A stretch of 64,000 nucleotides of DNA, taken from the NCBI RefSeq assembly GCF_036116635.1, contig NZ_CP107995.1, positions 4,898,001 to 4,962,000 of the forward strand, in the 5' to 3' direction. Below the pieces are notes generated by a model. It did not search any database, had not been told where the DNA came from, and saw nothing but the letters and a program-made list of their open reading frames with translations. Of this stretch, positions 17,285-26,142 are shown piece by piece (position 1 is the stretch's first letter; every line of letters begins with the position of its first letter). This DNA is from Amycolatopsis sp. NBC_00345. Its GTDB lineage: Bacteria > Actinomycetota > Actinomycetes > Mycobacteriales > Pseudonocardiaceae. The position numbers were made by a program, and so were the translations under genes.

Positions 17285-18150
17285 GGCAGCCGCCCGGCGA
17301 TGTCGTCGATGCCCCACGGTCCCTCGGTCTCGATGACCTTGACGTCGTGCCAGCCGGCGAGTTCGGAGATCGCGCCGCCCTGCACCGCGAACACCTTGCC
17401 GGTCAGCGCGCACTTCTCGGTCGCGAGGTAGGCCACCAGCGGTGAGATGTTCGCCGGGGAGAACGCGTCGAATTCGCCTTCCTCGACCTCCTGGGCGAAG
17501 ATCGCGCCCATGCCCGGGGTGGCCAGCGTCAGCCGTGTGCGGGCGATCGGCGCGATCGCGTTCACCCGCACGCCATAGCGTTCAAGCTCCTCCGCGGCGA
17601 CGAGCGTCAGCGCGGCGATACCCGCCTTCGCGGCGCCGTAGTTGGCCTGACCGGCGTTGGGCAACGTGACACCGGACGCCGACGCGGTGTTGATCACCGC
17701 TCCGGCGACCTGCTCGCCGGCCTTGCTGCGCGCCTTCCAATACACCGCGGCGTGGTGCAGCACCGCGGCATGGCCCTTGAGGTGCACGTTGATCACCGAG
17801 TCCCACTGTGACTCTTCGAGAGTCGCGAGGAACGCGTCGCGCAGAATGCCCGCGTTGTTCACCACGACGTCCAGCCGCCCGAAGGCCTCGACAGCCTGCT
17901 CGATCAGCCCGGCCGCACCCGCCCAGCTGGCGACGTTGCCGGTATTGGCCACGGCTTTGCCGCCGGCGGCCCGGATTTCGTCGACGACTTCCTGCGCGGG
18001 CCCGGCATCCGAGCCGCTGCCGTCGTTGGCGCCCCCGAGGTCGTTGACGACCACGCTCGCGCCCTCTTTCGCGAACAGCAGCGCGTGCTCCCGGCCGATC
18101 CCGCGGCCGGCACCGGTGATGACGGCCACCCGCCCGTCAAGTGCTCCCAT
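17281..18150 (-). CDS. SDR family oxidoreductase (3-hydroxyacyl-CoA dehydrogenase-like)
   Basis: 289 aa classical short-chain dehydrogenase: the NAD(P) motif TGAGRGIG (residues 12-19), NNAG (about 107), catalytic Ser in INTASASG and the YGAAK Tyr-Lys pair (about 180). The N-terminal segment VVVNDLGGANDGSG is the one seen in the dehydrogenase part of peroxisomal multifunctional enzyme 2 and in bacterial steroid/fatty-acyl hydroxyacyl-CoA dehydrogenases. With MaoC and acyl-CoA dehydrogenase genes around it, oxidation of a 3-hydroxyacyl-CoA is the most economical role. Confidence 0.87.
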   Translation of the reverse strand: MGALDGRVAVITGAGRGIGREHALLFAKEGASVVVNDLGGANDGSGSDAGPAQEVVDEIRAAGGKAVANTGNVASWAGAAGLIEQAVEAFGRLDVVVNNAGILRDAFLATLEESQWDSVINVHLKGHAAVLHHAAVYWKARSKAGEQVAGAVINTASASGVTLPNAGQANYGAAKAGIAALTLVAAEELERYGVRVNAIAPIARTRLTLATPGMGAIFAQEVEEGEFDAFSPANISPLVAYLATEKCALTGKVFAVQGGAISELAGWHDVKVIETEGPWGIDDIAGRLP

Positions 18151-18163
18151 GGGTTTTCGCTCC

Positions 18164-19009
18164 TTAGCTCACGAACTCGGCGAGGCCGTCTTTGAGGACG
18201 ACGGTGTCGCCAACGGTGGTTTCGAACGCATACGCCGCGTCGCCGGCGCGCCGGATCTCGGTGCTGAGATCCTGGCCGGGCAGCACCGGCTTGGCGAACC
18301 GCACGGCAAGCCGCTTCATTTTGTCCACATCGGACTCGCCGACCTCGGTCAGCACCGCCCACGACGTGAACGCCATGACACACAGTCCGTGCGCGATGAT
18401 CCCCGGCAGCCCGGAGTCCTTCGCGACCTCGGGGTCGAGGTGGATCGGCATCGGGTCGCCCGCGGCCGGCCCGTAGCGGTACGTCTGGTCGTCGTCGACG
18501 TGCTGGACGGTCTTCGCCACCGGTGGCCGCGCGCGCAACGACTCGTCGAACTTGTGCCCCGGGGCCAGCTCGCCGCGCGTCTCGCCGGTGTCGAAGCCGC
18601 GGACGAAAAACGTCACGTACTGCTCGTTGACGAGTTCGCCGTCCTCGGTGCGGCTTTCGAGGTAGACCGCCGCCCGCGACCCGTTGGGCAGGCCTTCGTA
18701 CCCGGTCATCTTGCCGCGCGAGACGAGCTTGTCACCGGGCCTGATCGGGCGGTGGAACCGGAAGTCCTGCATCCCGTGCAGGACCCGGCCGAACAGCCCG
18801 GTCGGCACGACCTCCAGCGCGGGCTCCAGCAGCGACTCGAACACCGGCACGATCGCGAAAACCGGGCTCGCGACGTCTCCGGCGACGTGGGCCGGGATCG
18901 GGTCGTTGGTCGCGGCCGCGTACTCGGCGAGCCGTTCGCGGGTGACCTCGAACCGGCTCTCATCGGTCCATTTGCCCAGCCCCGCGGGATCGAACCTCTC
19001 CTCGGTCAC
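18164..19009 (-). CDS. MaoC family dehydratase (double hot-dog enoyl-CoA hydratase)
   Basis: 281 aa with an N-terminal MaoC_dehydrat_N half (AEYAAATNDPIPAH, HGMQDFRFHRPIRPGD) and a C-terminal MaoC half (YRYGPAAGDPMPIHLD, then LPGIIAHGLCVMAF). The second half carries the hydratase-2 motif: Asp in GDPMPIH and His five residues later. Expected to hydrate a trans-2-enoyl-CoA to the 3R-hydroxyacyl-CoA for the SDR. GTG 19009 starts 1 nt after the SRPBCC stop. Confidence 0.88.
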   Translation of the reverse strand: MTEERFDPAGLGKWTDESRFEVTRERLAEYAAATNDPIPAHVAGDVASPVFAIVPVFESLLEPALEVVPTGLFGRVLHGMQDFRFHRPIRPGDKLVSRGKMTGYEGLPNGSRAAVYLESRTEDGELVNEQYVTFFVRGFDTGETRGELAPGHKFDESLRARPPVAKTVQHVDDDQTYRYGPAAGDPMPIHLDPEVAKDSGLPGIIAHGLCVMAFTSWAVLTEVGESDVDKMKRLAVRFAKPVLPGQDLSTEIRRAGDAAYAFETTVGDTVVLKDGLAEFVS

Positions 19010-19010
19010 G

Positions 19011-19445
19011 TCAGGCCCCGATCAGCTCTTTGAACTTCTCCAGCGACGCGTCGAGGTTCTTCTTGCCGTCCTTCTCGACGGCCTTGCCCAGGGCGCCGAC
19101 GATCATCTGGCCCGAGAACTCCGCGTCGATCGTCGCCCTGGCACCGTCGCCGTCCGCCTCGACCGAGAGCGCGAAGCTGACCTTCACCCCGGCCATGCCG
19201 GTGCCCGAGATGACCAGCTTCGCCGGTGCCTGGAACTCGTCGACGGTCCAGGTGATCGTGTTCGGCATGCCCAGCATCGTGACGACCTCGGACACCTGCG
19301 CGCCCTGGGAGAACTCGGCCGGCACCTCGCCCTTCCACTTGGTGTGGATGGTCAGCCACTTCTCGAAGTTGCTGGGGTTGGAGAACTCCTGCCACACCTT
19401 GGCAGGCGCGGCGGGAAGCTCGACGGACGCGTTGATCTGGCCCAT
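19011..19445 (-). CDS. SRPBCC family protein
   Basis: 144 aa START/SRPBCC fold (MGQINASVELPAAPAKVW, WLTIHTKWKG, then the C-terminal long helix LDASLEKFKEL). The family binds hydrophobic ligands in a deep cavity; members within acyl-CoA clusters may carry or deliver the substrate. No catalytic residues can be recognised. It lies between the thiolase and MaoC genes in one transcript. Confidence 0.8.
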   Translation of the reverse strand: MGQINASVELPAAPAKVWQEFSNPSNFEKWLTIHTKWKGEVPAEFSQGAQVSEVVTMLGMPNTITWTVDEFQAPAKLVISGTGMAGVKVSFALSVEADGDGARATIDAEFSGQMIVGALGKAVEKDGKKNLDASLEKFKELIGA

Positions 19446-19491
19446 GACTGTCTCCTGTGCTCTCGGCGTGGTGTTTTCAGCGCGGTGTTCT

Positions 19492-20682
19492 TCAGCGCTC
19501 GGCGCGCTGGTAGGCGGTGACGACGGCGGCGCCGCCGAGGCCGATGTTGTGCTGCAGGGCGGCTTCGACGCCGCTCACCTGGCGCCGGTCGGCGGTGCCG
19601 CGCAGCTGCCAGGTCAGCTCGGCGCACTGCGCGAGCCCGGTCGCGCCGAGCGGGTGCCCCTTGGAGATCAGCCCGCCGGACGGGTTGACCACCCACTTGC
19701 CGCCGTAGGTGGTGTCGCCAGAGTCGACGAGCTTTCCGCCGTCACCCTCGGCGCAGAGGCCGAGTGCCTCGTAGGTGAGCAATTCGTTGGCGGAGAAGCA
19801 ATCGTGCAACTCGATGACCCGGAAGTCCTCGGGTCCGAGCCCGGACTGGTCGTACACCTTGAGCGCGGCCTGCTTGCTCATGTCGTACCCGACGATGTTC
19901 TTCGCGGTTCCGTCGAAAGTGGACTGGAAGTCGGTGGTCATCGCCTGGCCGACGATCTCCACCGCCTGCCCGGCGAGCCCGTGCCGCTCGACGAAGTCCG
20001 CGCTGGCCAGGATCGCCGCGCCGGACCCGTCCGACGTCGGTGAGCACTGGAGCTTGGTCAGCGGGTCGTAGATCATCCGCGAGCCGAGGATGTCGTCGAG
20101 CGTGTAGGCGTCCTGGAACTGCGCGTACGGGTTGTTCACCGAGTGCCGGTGGTTCTTCTCGCCGATCTTCGCGAACTGCTCGGCCGTGGTGCCGTACGCC
20201 TTCATGTGTTCACGCCCGGCGGCGCCGAACATCCACGGCGCGGGCGGGAACAGCACCTCGGAGATCTCCGCGAGCGCCTGCATGTGGTTGCCCATGGGCT
20301 GCTCACGGTCGTCGAAGGTCGAGCCGAGCGAGCCGGGTTTCATCTTCTCGAAGCCCAGCGCCAGCGCGCAGTCGGCTTGCCCGCTCTTGACCGCCTGCGC
20401 GGCGAGGTACAGCGCGGTCGAGCCGGTGGAGCAGTTGTTGTTGACGTTGACGACCGGGATGCCGGTCAGGCCCAGCTCGTAGACGACACGCTGACCGGAG
20501 GTTGACTCGCCGTAGACGTACCCGACGTAGGCCTGCTCCACCTGGTCGTACGCGATCCCGGCGTCGGCCAGCGCGTTGCTGCCGGACTCCTTCGCCATCT
20601 GCGGGTAGTCCCAGCCCTCACGGCGGCCGGGCTTCTCGAACTTCGTCATCCCGACACCGACGACGTACACCCTCTTCGTCAC
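19492..20682 (-). CDS. Thiolase / lipid-transfer protein (SCP-x thiolase-like)
   Basis: 396 aa thiolase-fold enzyme. The nucleophile is probably Cys84 in NNNCSTGSTAL; ELHDCFSANEL and KGHPLGATGLAQ supply the His and second Cys/His features of the SCP-x (sterol-carrier-protein-like) branch, which cleaves branched or sterol side-chain 3-ketoacyl-CoAs. It has the short Asn/Asp-rich active site rather than that of acetyl-CoA acetyltransferases. GTG 20682 follows AAGGGAG. It is the first gene after the TetR regulator and shares a palindrome upstream. Confidence 0.87.
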   Translation of the reverse strand: MTKRVYVVGVGMTKFEKPGRREGWDYPQMAKESGSNALADAGIAYDQVEQAYVGYVYGESTSGQRVVYELGLTGIPVVNVNNNCSTGSTALYLAAQAVKSGQADCALALGFEKMKPGSLGSTFDDREQPMGNHMQALAEISEVLFPPAPWMFGAAGREHMKAYGTTAEQFAKIGEKNHRHSVNNPYAQFQDAYTLDDILGSRMIYDPLTKLQCSPTSDGSGAAILASADFVERHGLAGQAVEIVGQAMTTDFQSTFDGTAKNIVGYDMSKQAALKVYDQSGLGPEDFRVIELHDCFSANELLTYEALGLCAEGDGGKLVDSGDTTYGGKWVVNPSGGLISKGHPLGATGLAQCAELTWQLRGTADRRQVSGVEAALQHNIGLGGAAVVTAYQRAER

Positions 20683-20717
20683 CGCGGCACTCCCTTGGGT
20701 AGGCGTTGGCAACAAAG

Positions 20718-20735
20718 ATACAGGCCTGAATGTAT
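20718..20735. promoter_or_regulatory. TetR-type operator candidate for the acyl-CoA cassette
   Basis: ATACAggcctgaaTGTAT: 5-bp perfect outer arms in an AT-rich 18-mer lying between the TetR stop codon (20739) and the thiolase start (20682). The position suits repression of the thiolase-SRPBCC-MaoC-SDR-acyl-CoA dehydrogenase transcript by the adjacent TetR protein. Confidence 0.5.
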
Positions 20736-20738
20736 TTA

Positions 20739-21362
20739 TCAAGCCTTCTCGAGTGGCGCAGCGGCGCGCGGCAGCTCGACGGCCAGCACCCGCAGATGCG
20801 CCTTGGCCCGCGCCCAGCGCTGCTCCAGCTTGTCGTCCGGCATCGCCACTTCGCTGATCAAGATGCCCCGGATGACGTCCATCGCGGTGTAGAGCCAGTG
20901 GCGGAATTCGGGCGAGGCGGCCAGGTCGGCGAACCGGGAGTTCATGAACTCCGTCAGCGCCCCGGTCACCAGCGGCTCGACCTGCCCGAGCTGCGCCCGC
21001 AGGTCCGGATCCGAACGGGCCGCGGTCCACAGCTCGACGGTGGCCACGAACAACCGGCCCTGGTGGATCTTCCAGAGCAGGTCGAGGCCCGTGCCGACCG
21101 GGTCGGCCGAACCGCGGAGCCGCTCCAGCTCCGCGAACGCCGCGTTGGTGCGTTCGGTGGCCAGGTGCCGGATGGCGGCGGTGACCAGGTCGGCCTTCGT
21201 CCCGAAGTGGTGTACCTGCGCGCCTCGGGTGACGCCGGCGCGCTCGGCGACGCGCGGCGTCGTCGTGCCCGTGTAGCCGTAGTCGACCAGGCAGTCGACC
21301 GTCGCGTCGAGCAGCCTCCTGCGCATGTCGGCGCTGCGTTGCTCCTGCGTGCGGCTGGGCAT
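20739..21362 (-). CDS. TetR family transcriptional regulator
   Basis: 207 aa. HTH at residues 15-65 (RLLDATVDCLVDYGYTGTT, VAERAGVTRGAQVHHFGTK) and a helical ligand-binding domain. It lies immediately upstream of, and on the same strand as, the acyl-CoA cassette, with a palindrome in the 56-nt gap, so it probably represses that cassette in response to an acyl-CoA or related ligand. Its ATG is only 9 nt after the stop of the last inositol-cluster gene, leaving read-through or an intragenic promoter as its expression routes. Confidence 0.85.
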   Translation of the reverse strand: MPSRTQEQRSADMRRRLLDATVDCLVDYGYTGTTTPRVAERAGVTRGAQVHHFGTKADLVTAAIRHLATERTNAAFAELERLRGSADPVGTGLDLLWKIHQGRLFVATVELWTAARSDPDLRAQLGQVEPLVTGALTEFMNSRFADLAASPEFRHWLYTAMDVIRGILISEVAMPDDKLEQRWARAKAHLRVLAVELPRAAAPLEKA

Positions 21363-21371
21363 GAACGCAGG

Positions 21372-22358
21372 CTACCGAGGTATGCCGGCCGACCGGAGGT
21401 TACGAGCGGCGACTTCCAGGCCTTCGAGCGTGCCGAGTTCGAGGTCCTCGTGCTCGATGTTGACCGCCATCCCCGGGTCGATCCGGCGCAGCGCCCGCAG
21501 GAACCGGGTCCAGAAGACCTGGTCGTGCCCCCGGCCGACCGCGACGAAGTCCCAGCTGGACCCGGCGGGCCAGGCGTTGAGCGTGTAGCGCCCGCCGAGT
21601 GACACCGGATCCCGTTCGACGCGGGTGAAGCGGTCGTCGAGCACGCCGTTGACCCGGGCGCGGTCGTTGATCCGGGTGTCCTTCGCCGCGGCGTGGAAAA
21701 CCAGCTCGCCGAGGTCCTCGACGGCGGCGACCGGGTCGATGCCCTGCCAGAACAGGTGACTCGGGTCCAGCTCCGCGCCGATCGCCCGCGCCCCGGTGAG
21801 CTCGACCAGCCGCCGCAGGGTCGCCGGGTTGAACACGAGGTTGTGCGGATGCATTTCCAGGCACACCTTCACGCCGTGGGCGACGGCGAGGGCGTCGATC
21901 TCGCGCCAGAACGGCACCGCGACCTCGTTCCACTGGTACTCCAGCGAGTCGAGGTAGGCGCTGTCCCACGGCACCACGTTCCACACCGGGACCGTGCCCC
22001 CGGGTTCGGCCGCGGGCAGTCCCGACATCGCCACGACCCGGGTGACGCCGAGCAGCCCGGCGACTTCGATCGCGCGGCGGAGGTCGGCGGTGTCGGGGCC
22101 GCCGACCGACAAATCGGGGTGCAGTACGTTGCCGTTGACGTTCAGCCCGGTCAGCTCCACTCCGGCCCGGACGAACTCCGCGAGGTACTCCCCGGGCGGC
22201 AGCCGGCCGTCGAGCAGCTCGTCCACCGGCAGGTGCGGGGAGGGCAGGAAACCGCCCGCGTTGACCTCCGCGCCGGCCAGCCCGAGCGAGGCGATCACGT
22301 CGAGCGCCTCGCCCAGCGGGCGGTCGTGCAGGATCGCGGTGTAGACGCCGAGTTTCAC
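21372..22358 (-). CDS. Sugar phosphate isomerase/epimerase-like TIM barrel (IolI/IolH type)
   Basis: 328 aa xylose-isomerase-like TIM barrel. Metal-binding residues are suggested by the Glu in LEMHPHNLVF, the Asp/His in AELDPSHLFWQG, the HAAAKD turn and IEHED near the C-terminus. It would isomerise or epimerise a sugar or inosose-type substrate. GTG 22358 overlaps the stop of the preceding gene by 4 nt, so the two epimerase-like genes are coupled. Last gene of the inositol operon; role in inositol isomer (scyllo/chiro) use is an inference. Confidence 0.75.
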   Translation of the reverse strand: MKLGVYTAILHDRPLGEALDVIASLGLAGAEVNAGGFLPSPHLPVDELLDGRLPPGEYLAEFVRAGVELTGLNVNGNVLHPDLSVGGPDTADLRRAIEVAGLLGVTRVVAMSGLPAAEPGGTVPVWNVVPWDSAYLDSLEYQWNEVAVPFWREIDALAVAHGVKVCLEMHPHNLVFNPATLRRLVELTGARAIGAELDPSHLFWQGIDPVAAVEDLGELVFHAAAKDTRINDRARVNGVLDDRFTRVERDPVSLGGRYTLNAWPAGSSWDFVAVGRGHDQVFWTRFLRALRRIDPGMAVNIEHEDLELGTLEGLEVAARNLRSAGIPR

Positions 22359-23221
22359 CGGACGAGTTCCTTGGTCACCCGGTCGAGCATGAACCGGCTG
22401 GACTCCACGGCCCGTTCCTCCCAGGCGAACACGCACACCGTGGCGACGCCGTCGAACTTCAGGTCGCGCAGCGTGGTGAAGAAGGTGTCCCAGTCGACCT
22501 CGCCCTGGCCGATGTCGAGGTGCTGGTGGATCCTCGCGGGCGTGCCCGGCGGGTTCATGATGTACCGCAGGCCCGAGGAACCCTTGTGGTTGAACGAGTC
22601 CGCGATGTGCAGGTGCGCGAGCTTGCGCCCGGCGTACCGCAGCATCGACTCGATGTCCGCGCCCGGGTCGGCGCCGGAGAGGTGGAACGTGTGCGGCGCG
22701 CAGTACAGGTAGTTCACCCACGGTTTGTTGATCGCCCGGACCAGGTCCACGGCCGGGTCGTTGACCTCGCAGAAGTCGTCCGGGTGGGCTTCGAGGTTGA
22801 GGGCGATGCCTTCGCGCTCGAACACCGGCAGCAGTTCCTCCAACGAGCGCCAGAACGCGGCTTCGCTCTCGGCCGCGCGTTCCGGCCTGCCGTTGAACTC
22901 GGAGTTCATCAGCTCGCAGCCCAGCTCCGCGGTGACCTCGATCATCCGCTTCCAGTAGCGGACCGCGGCCTGGCGTTCGGCCTCGTCCGGGCTGGACCAC
23001 TTGTACAGCGGCAGCACGCTGGACAGCTGGACCTCGTTGTCCCGCAACGCTTTCTTCAGCTCGGCGACCCGCTCGTCGTCGGCCCGCGGGTGCTGGAAGA
23101 ACGGCATGAACTCGTCGCGGGGCGAGAGCTCGATGTACTCGTAGCCGATCTCCGCCACCACGGCGACCATCTCCGGCACCGGCAGCTTCCGCAGCATGTA
23201 GGGGTCGAGGGCGATCTTCAT
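22355..23221 (-). CDS. Sugar phosphate isomerase/epimerase-like TIM barrel
   Basis: 288 aa xylose-isomerase-like TIM barrel starting MKIALDPYMLRKLP. LNLEAHPDDFCE, the HLHIADSFNHKG segment and VCVFAWEERA carry the likely metal-ligand Glu/Asp/His residues. Distinct in sequence from the following epimerase gene, so not a recent duplicate. The ATG overlaps the stop of the Gfo/Idh/MocA gene (ATGA). Together with that dehydrogenase it may convert an inositol stereoisomer or a related sugar acid. Confidence 0.75.
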   Translation of the reverse strand: MKIALDPYMLRKLPVPEMVAVVAEIGYEYIELSPRDEFMPFFQHPRADDERVAELKKALRDNEVQLSSVLPLYKWSSPDEAERQAAVRYWKRMIEVTAELGCELMNSEFNGRPERAAESEAAFWRSLEELLPVFEREGIALNLEAHPDDFCEVNDPAVDLVRAINKPWVNYLYCAPHTFHLSGADPGADIESMLRYAGRKLAHLHIADSFNHKGSSGLRYIMNPPGTPARIHQHLDIGQGEVDWDTFFTTLRDLKFDGVATVCVFAWEERAVESSRFMLDRVTKELVR

Positions 23222-24234
23222 CGGGCACCTCCGGCGTAGAAGGCGGGACGGTCCTTCATCGCGACCGGGATGATCCGGCCGCTGTTCAAGGCCTCGACGG
23301 TGACGTCGCAGATCACCGTGGCCGCGTAACCGTCCCAGGCGGACGGTCCGGTGGGCTCGCCGACGGCGATCGCGTCGACCCACTCCTGGAACTCGACGTC
23401 GAACGCGGACACGAACCGCTCGCGCCAGTCCTGCGGCACCGCGCTGCGGGTCGCCCCGCCGGCGCGGACCAGCGCGCGAGCCGGCTCGGGCAGCCGGACC
23501 AGGCCGTCCTCCCCCACGGTCTCGCACTGGATGTCGTAGCCGTACTGGCAGTTGACGAACACCTCAAGGTCGATGCGCACGCCCCCGGCGGTCTCGAACA
23601 GCATGATCTGCGGGTCCTGCAGGTGCTCGAACCGCTTGCCCGTCCGGCGCGGGCTGAGCACCTGCACCGAGACGATCTCGTCGTCCAGCAGCCAGCGCAG
23701 CACGTCGATCTCGTGCACCGCGGTGTCCTGCGCGGCCATGGCCGAGTGGTACGACTCGGGCACGGACGCGTTGCGGTGCGCGCAGTGCACCATCAGCGGC
23801 GTCCCGATCTCGCCCGCGTCGATGACCTTCTTCAGTTCCCGGTAGCCGGTGTCGTAGCGGCGCATGAAGCCGACCTGCACGAGCCTGCGCCCGTAGGCCA
23901 TCTCGGCTTCGACGATGCGCAGGCAGTCGTCGGCCTCGGTGGCCAGCGGCTTCTCGCAGAACACCGGTTTGCCCGCGGCGATCGCCGCCAGCACGTGCTC
24001 GGCGTGCGTCGGGCCCCACGAGGTCACCAGCACCGCGTCCACATCGGACTGTCCGATCAGGTCGGCACCGGAGGTGGCGACACGCGCGCCCACCGGCCCG
24101 GCGACCTCGGCCGCCCTGGCGGCGTCGAGGTCCGTCACCGCGACCACCTCGGCCCCGGTGACCACGTCGGTCAGCCGGCGGATGTGGTCCTGGCCGATCA
24201 TCCCGGCGCCGATCACTCCCACACGTACGGTCAC
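23218..24234 (-). CDS. Gfo/Idh/MocA family oxidoreductase (inositol 2-dehydrogenase-like)
   Basis: 338 aa from GTG 24234; GGAG lies 8 nt upstream of this codon, whereas the first in-frame GTG at 24243 directly abuts the ribosome site. N-terminal Rossmann domain (VGVIGAGMIGQDHI), the conserved EKPLA motif (about residue 90) and VGFMRRYDTGYRELKK, then the DTAVHEIDVLRWLL segment containing the catalytic His/Asp pair. These features fit IolG-type myo- or scyllo-inositol dehydrogenases, oxidising the substrate to 2-keto-inositol with NAD. No other IolG candidate is in the operon, so it is the likely first enzyme. Confidence 0.82.
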   Translation of the reverse strand: MTVRVGVIGAGMIGQDHIRRLTDVVTGAEVVAVTDLDAARAAEVAGPVGARVATSGADLIGQSDVDAVLVTSWGPTHAEHVLAAIAAGKPVFCEKPLATEADDCLRIVEAEMAYGRRLVQVGFMRRYDTGYRELKKVIDAGEIGTPLMVHCAHRNASVPESYHSAMAAQDTAVHEIDVLRWLLDDEIVSVQVLSPRRTGKRFEHLQDPQIMLFETAGGVRIDLEVFVNCQYGYDIQCETVGEDGLVRLPEPARALVRAGGATRSAVPQDWRERFVSAFDVEFQEWVDAIAVGEPTGPSAWDGYAATVICDVTVEALNSGRIIPVAMKDRPAFYAGGAR

Positions 24235-24249
24235 GGGAGGCACTCCTCT

Positions 24250-24600
24250 CTAGTTCTCGGCCGTCTTGACGGCCAGTACGGGAACGCCGGCCTGCAGCAG
24301 CAGGCGCTGGGCGAGGCTGCCCAGCACGAGCTTGCCCACGGGCGAACGTCGTTTCATGCCGATGACCAGCAGCTCGACCTCGCCCTCGCGCTCGTCGAGC
24401 AGCTGCAGCACGTGCTCGGCGACGTCGATGTTCGGCTTGCGCTCGATCACCTCGACGTCGAGCCCGGCCGGGATCCGGAGCGGTCCCAGCCGCAGGTTGG
24501 CCACGATCAGCCCAGTACCGCGTAACGCGGCCTCCGCGACGGCCCGGTCGAGGGCGACCGCTCCTTCGCCGGAATCGGTCACGGCCACGAGGATCGCCAT
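24250..24600 (-). CDS. Universal stress protein (UspA domain)
   Basis: 116 aa single UspA domain: AILVAVTDSGEG at the N-terminus, Leu/Ile-rich beta-strand LIVANLRLG, and the C-terminal nucleotide-binding pattern GSLAQRLLLQAGVPVLAVK. The usual G-2x-G-9x-G ATP motif is only partly conserved (IGMKRRSPVGKLVLGS). It is wedged between the sugar porter (2 nt gap) and the Gfo/Idh/MocA gene (15 nt), so co-transcribed with inositol catabolism, an unusual place for a stress protein. It may modulate the transporter or simply respond to carbon status. Confidence 0.82.
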   Translation of the reverse strand: MAILVAVTDSGEGAVALDRAVAEAALRGTGLIVANLRLGPLRIPAGLDVEVIERKPNIDVAEHVLQLLDEREGEVELLVIGMKRRSPVGKLVLGSLAQRLLLQAGVPVLAVKTAEN

Positions 24601-24602
24601 GG

Positions 24603-26054
24603 CTACTTTCCTTCCGGCGCGGCAGCGGCCAGCTCGGGGTGGGTGAACCTGGTGTGCAGTTCGGTTTCGAGGGCTTCGAGCGAACGGCCGCGGGTCTCCG
24701 GGACGTACTTCGCCACGAAGCTGATCGCCAGCACGCCGAGCACCACGAAGATGAAGAAGGTGTTCGAGATGTGCAGCGCGTCGACCAGGATCGGGAACGT
24801 CAGGCCGACCGCGAAGTTGGTCAGCCACAGCACCAGCCCGGCGATGCCCATGCCGAACCCGCGCAGCTTGAGCGGGAAGATCTCCGACAGCATCAGCCAG
24901 GTCACCGGCGAGATCGCGCCCTGCTGGAAGGCCAGGAACGTGACGGTCAGCGCGAGCACGACGTAGGCGCGGCCCTCCCCCGCCGGCAGCGCCAGCGAGA
25001 ACACGCCGATCAGCAGCAACGCGCTGGTCGTGCCGACCTGCCCGACCATCAGCATCGGCCGCCGGTTCACCCGGCCCAGCAGGTAGATCCCGACGAACGT
25101 GGCCAGCACCGAGATCACCCCGTTGGCGATGTTCGCGGTCAGCGCGGAGTCGGCGGAGAACCCCGCGTCGGTGAGGATCTGCGTGCCGTAGTACATGATC
25201 GAGTTGACGCCGGTGATCTGCTGCACGATCGCGATCCCGATGCCCACCAGCACGAGCCGCCGGATCCACGGCGTCGCGAGGTCGCGCAGGCCGCCGGTCT
25301 GCGCTTTTTTGTCCTCCATCGCGAGCCGCCGGACCTCGGCGAGCTCGGCCTCGGCCCGCTGGGCGGAGCGGACCTGCTTGAGTACCGACAGCGCTTCGGG
25401 GAACCGGCCCTTCGACGCCAGCCAGCGGGGGCTCTCCGGCATGGTCAGCATGCCGAACCAGAGCACCACCGCGGGCACGGTGGCGATGACCAGCATCCAC
25501 CGCCAGACGCCGCCGTCCTCCCCGAAGGCGTTGCCGATGATCGCGTTGAAGGTGAACGCGAGCAGCTGGCCGGTGACGATCATCAGCTCGTTCTGGGTGA
25601 CCAGCCGCCCGCGCCGTTCGGTCGGCGAGACCTCGGCGAGGTAGGTCGGCACGGTGACCGACGCGCCGCCGACGGCCAGCCCCAGCAGGAAACGGGCGGC
25701 GACCATCACGGCCGTGGTCGGCGCCAGCGTGCAGCCGAGGGTGCCGAGGAAGAAGATCACGGCGAGCATCAGGATGTTCTTGCGGCGGCCCCGCCGGTCG
25801 GACAGGCGCCCGCCGACGACCGCGCCCAGCGCCGCGCCGAGCAGCAGGGAACTGGTGACCAGGCCCTCGGTGAACGGCGTGAGCCCCAGGTCGGTCTTCA
25901 TGTACGGCAGCGCGCCGTTGATCACTCCGGTGTCGTAACCGAAGAGCAGCCCGCCGAAGGTGGCGATGATGGTGACCATCCGCAGCCTGCGCGAATGCGG
26001 GCCTTTGCTGTCGAGTGGAACCGCCGGCGGCTTCGTTGCCTGGACGTCTGTCAT
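24603..26054 (-). CDS. Sugar porter MFS transporter (myo-inositol symporter-like)
   Basis: 483 aa, 12 membrane segments, sugar-porter family: LLFGYDTGVINGALPYM in TM1, the loop motif GRLSDRRGRRK, PESPRWLASKGR before the long central loop, QQITGVNSIMYYG in TM7 and PETRGRSLE after TM12. These are the hallmarks of proton symporters for inositols and hexoses such as IolT. In an operon with iolC, B, D and mmsA the most likely cargo is myo-inositol. ATG 26054 begins the cytoplasmic N-terminus. Confidence 0.85.
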   Translation of the reverse strand: MTDVQATKPPAVPLDSKGPHSRRLRMVTIIATFGGLLFGYDTGVINGALPYMKTDLGLTPFTEGLVTSSLLLGAALGAVVGGRLSDRRGRRKNILMLAVIFFLGTLGCTLAPTTAVMVAARFLLGLAVGGASVTVPTYLAEVSPTERRGRLVTQNELMIVTGQLLAFTFNAIIGNAFGEDGGVWRWMLVIATVPAVVLWFGMLTMPESPRWLASKGRFPEALSVLKQVRSAQRAEAELAEVRRLAMEDKKAQTGGLRDLATPWIRRLVLVGIGIAIVQQITGVNSIMYYGTQILTDAGFSADSALTANIANGVISVLATFVGIYLLGRVNRRPMLMVGQVGTTSALLLIGVFSLALPAGEGRAYVVLALTVTFLAFQQGAISPVTWLMLSEIFPLKLRGFGMGIAGLVLWLTNFAVGLTFPILVDALHISNTFFIFVVLGVLAISFVAKYVPETRGRSLEALETELHTRFTHPELAAAAPEGK

Positions 26055-26142
26055 GGTTGTGCTCCCGGTGCAGGAGTGGTGCGCCAGTCCCCACTGACGC
26101 GGATCGTCGTCTTTCCCCGTGGATCCAGTGGCGTCTTCGGTG

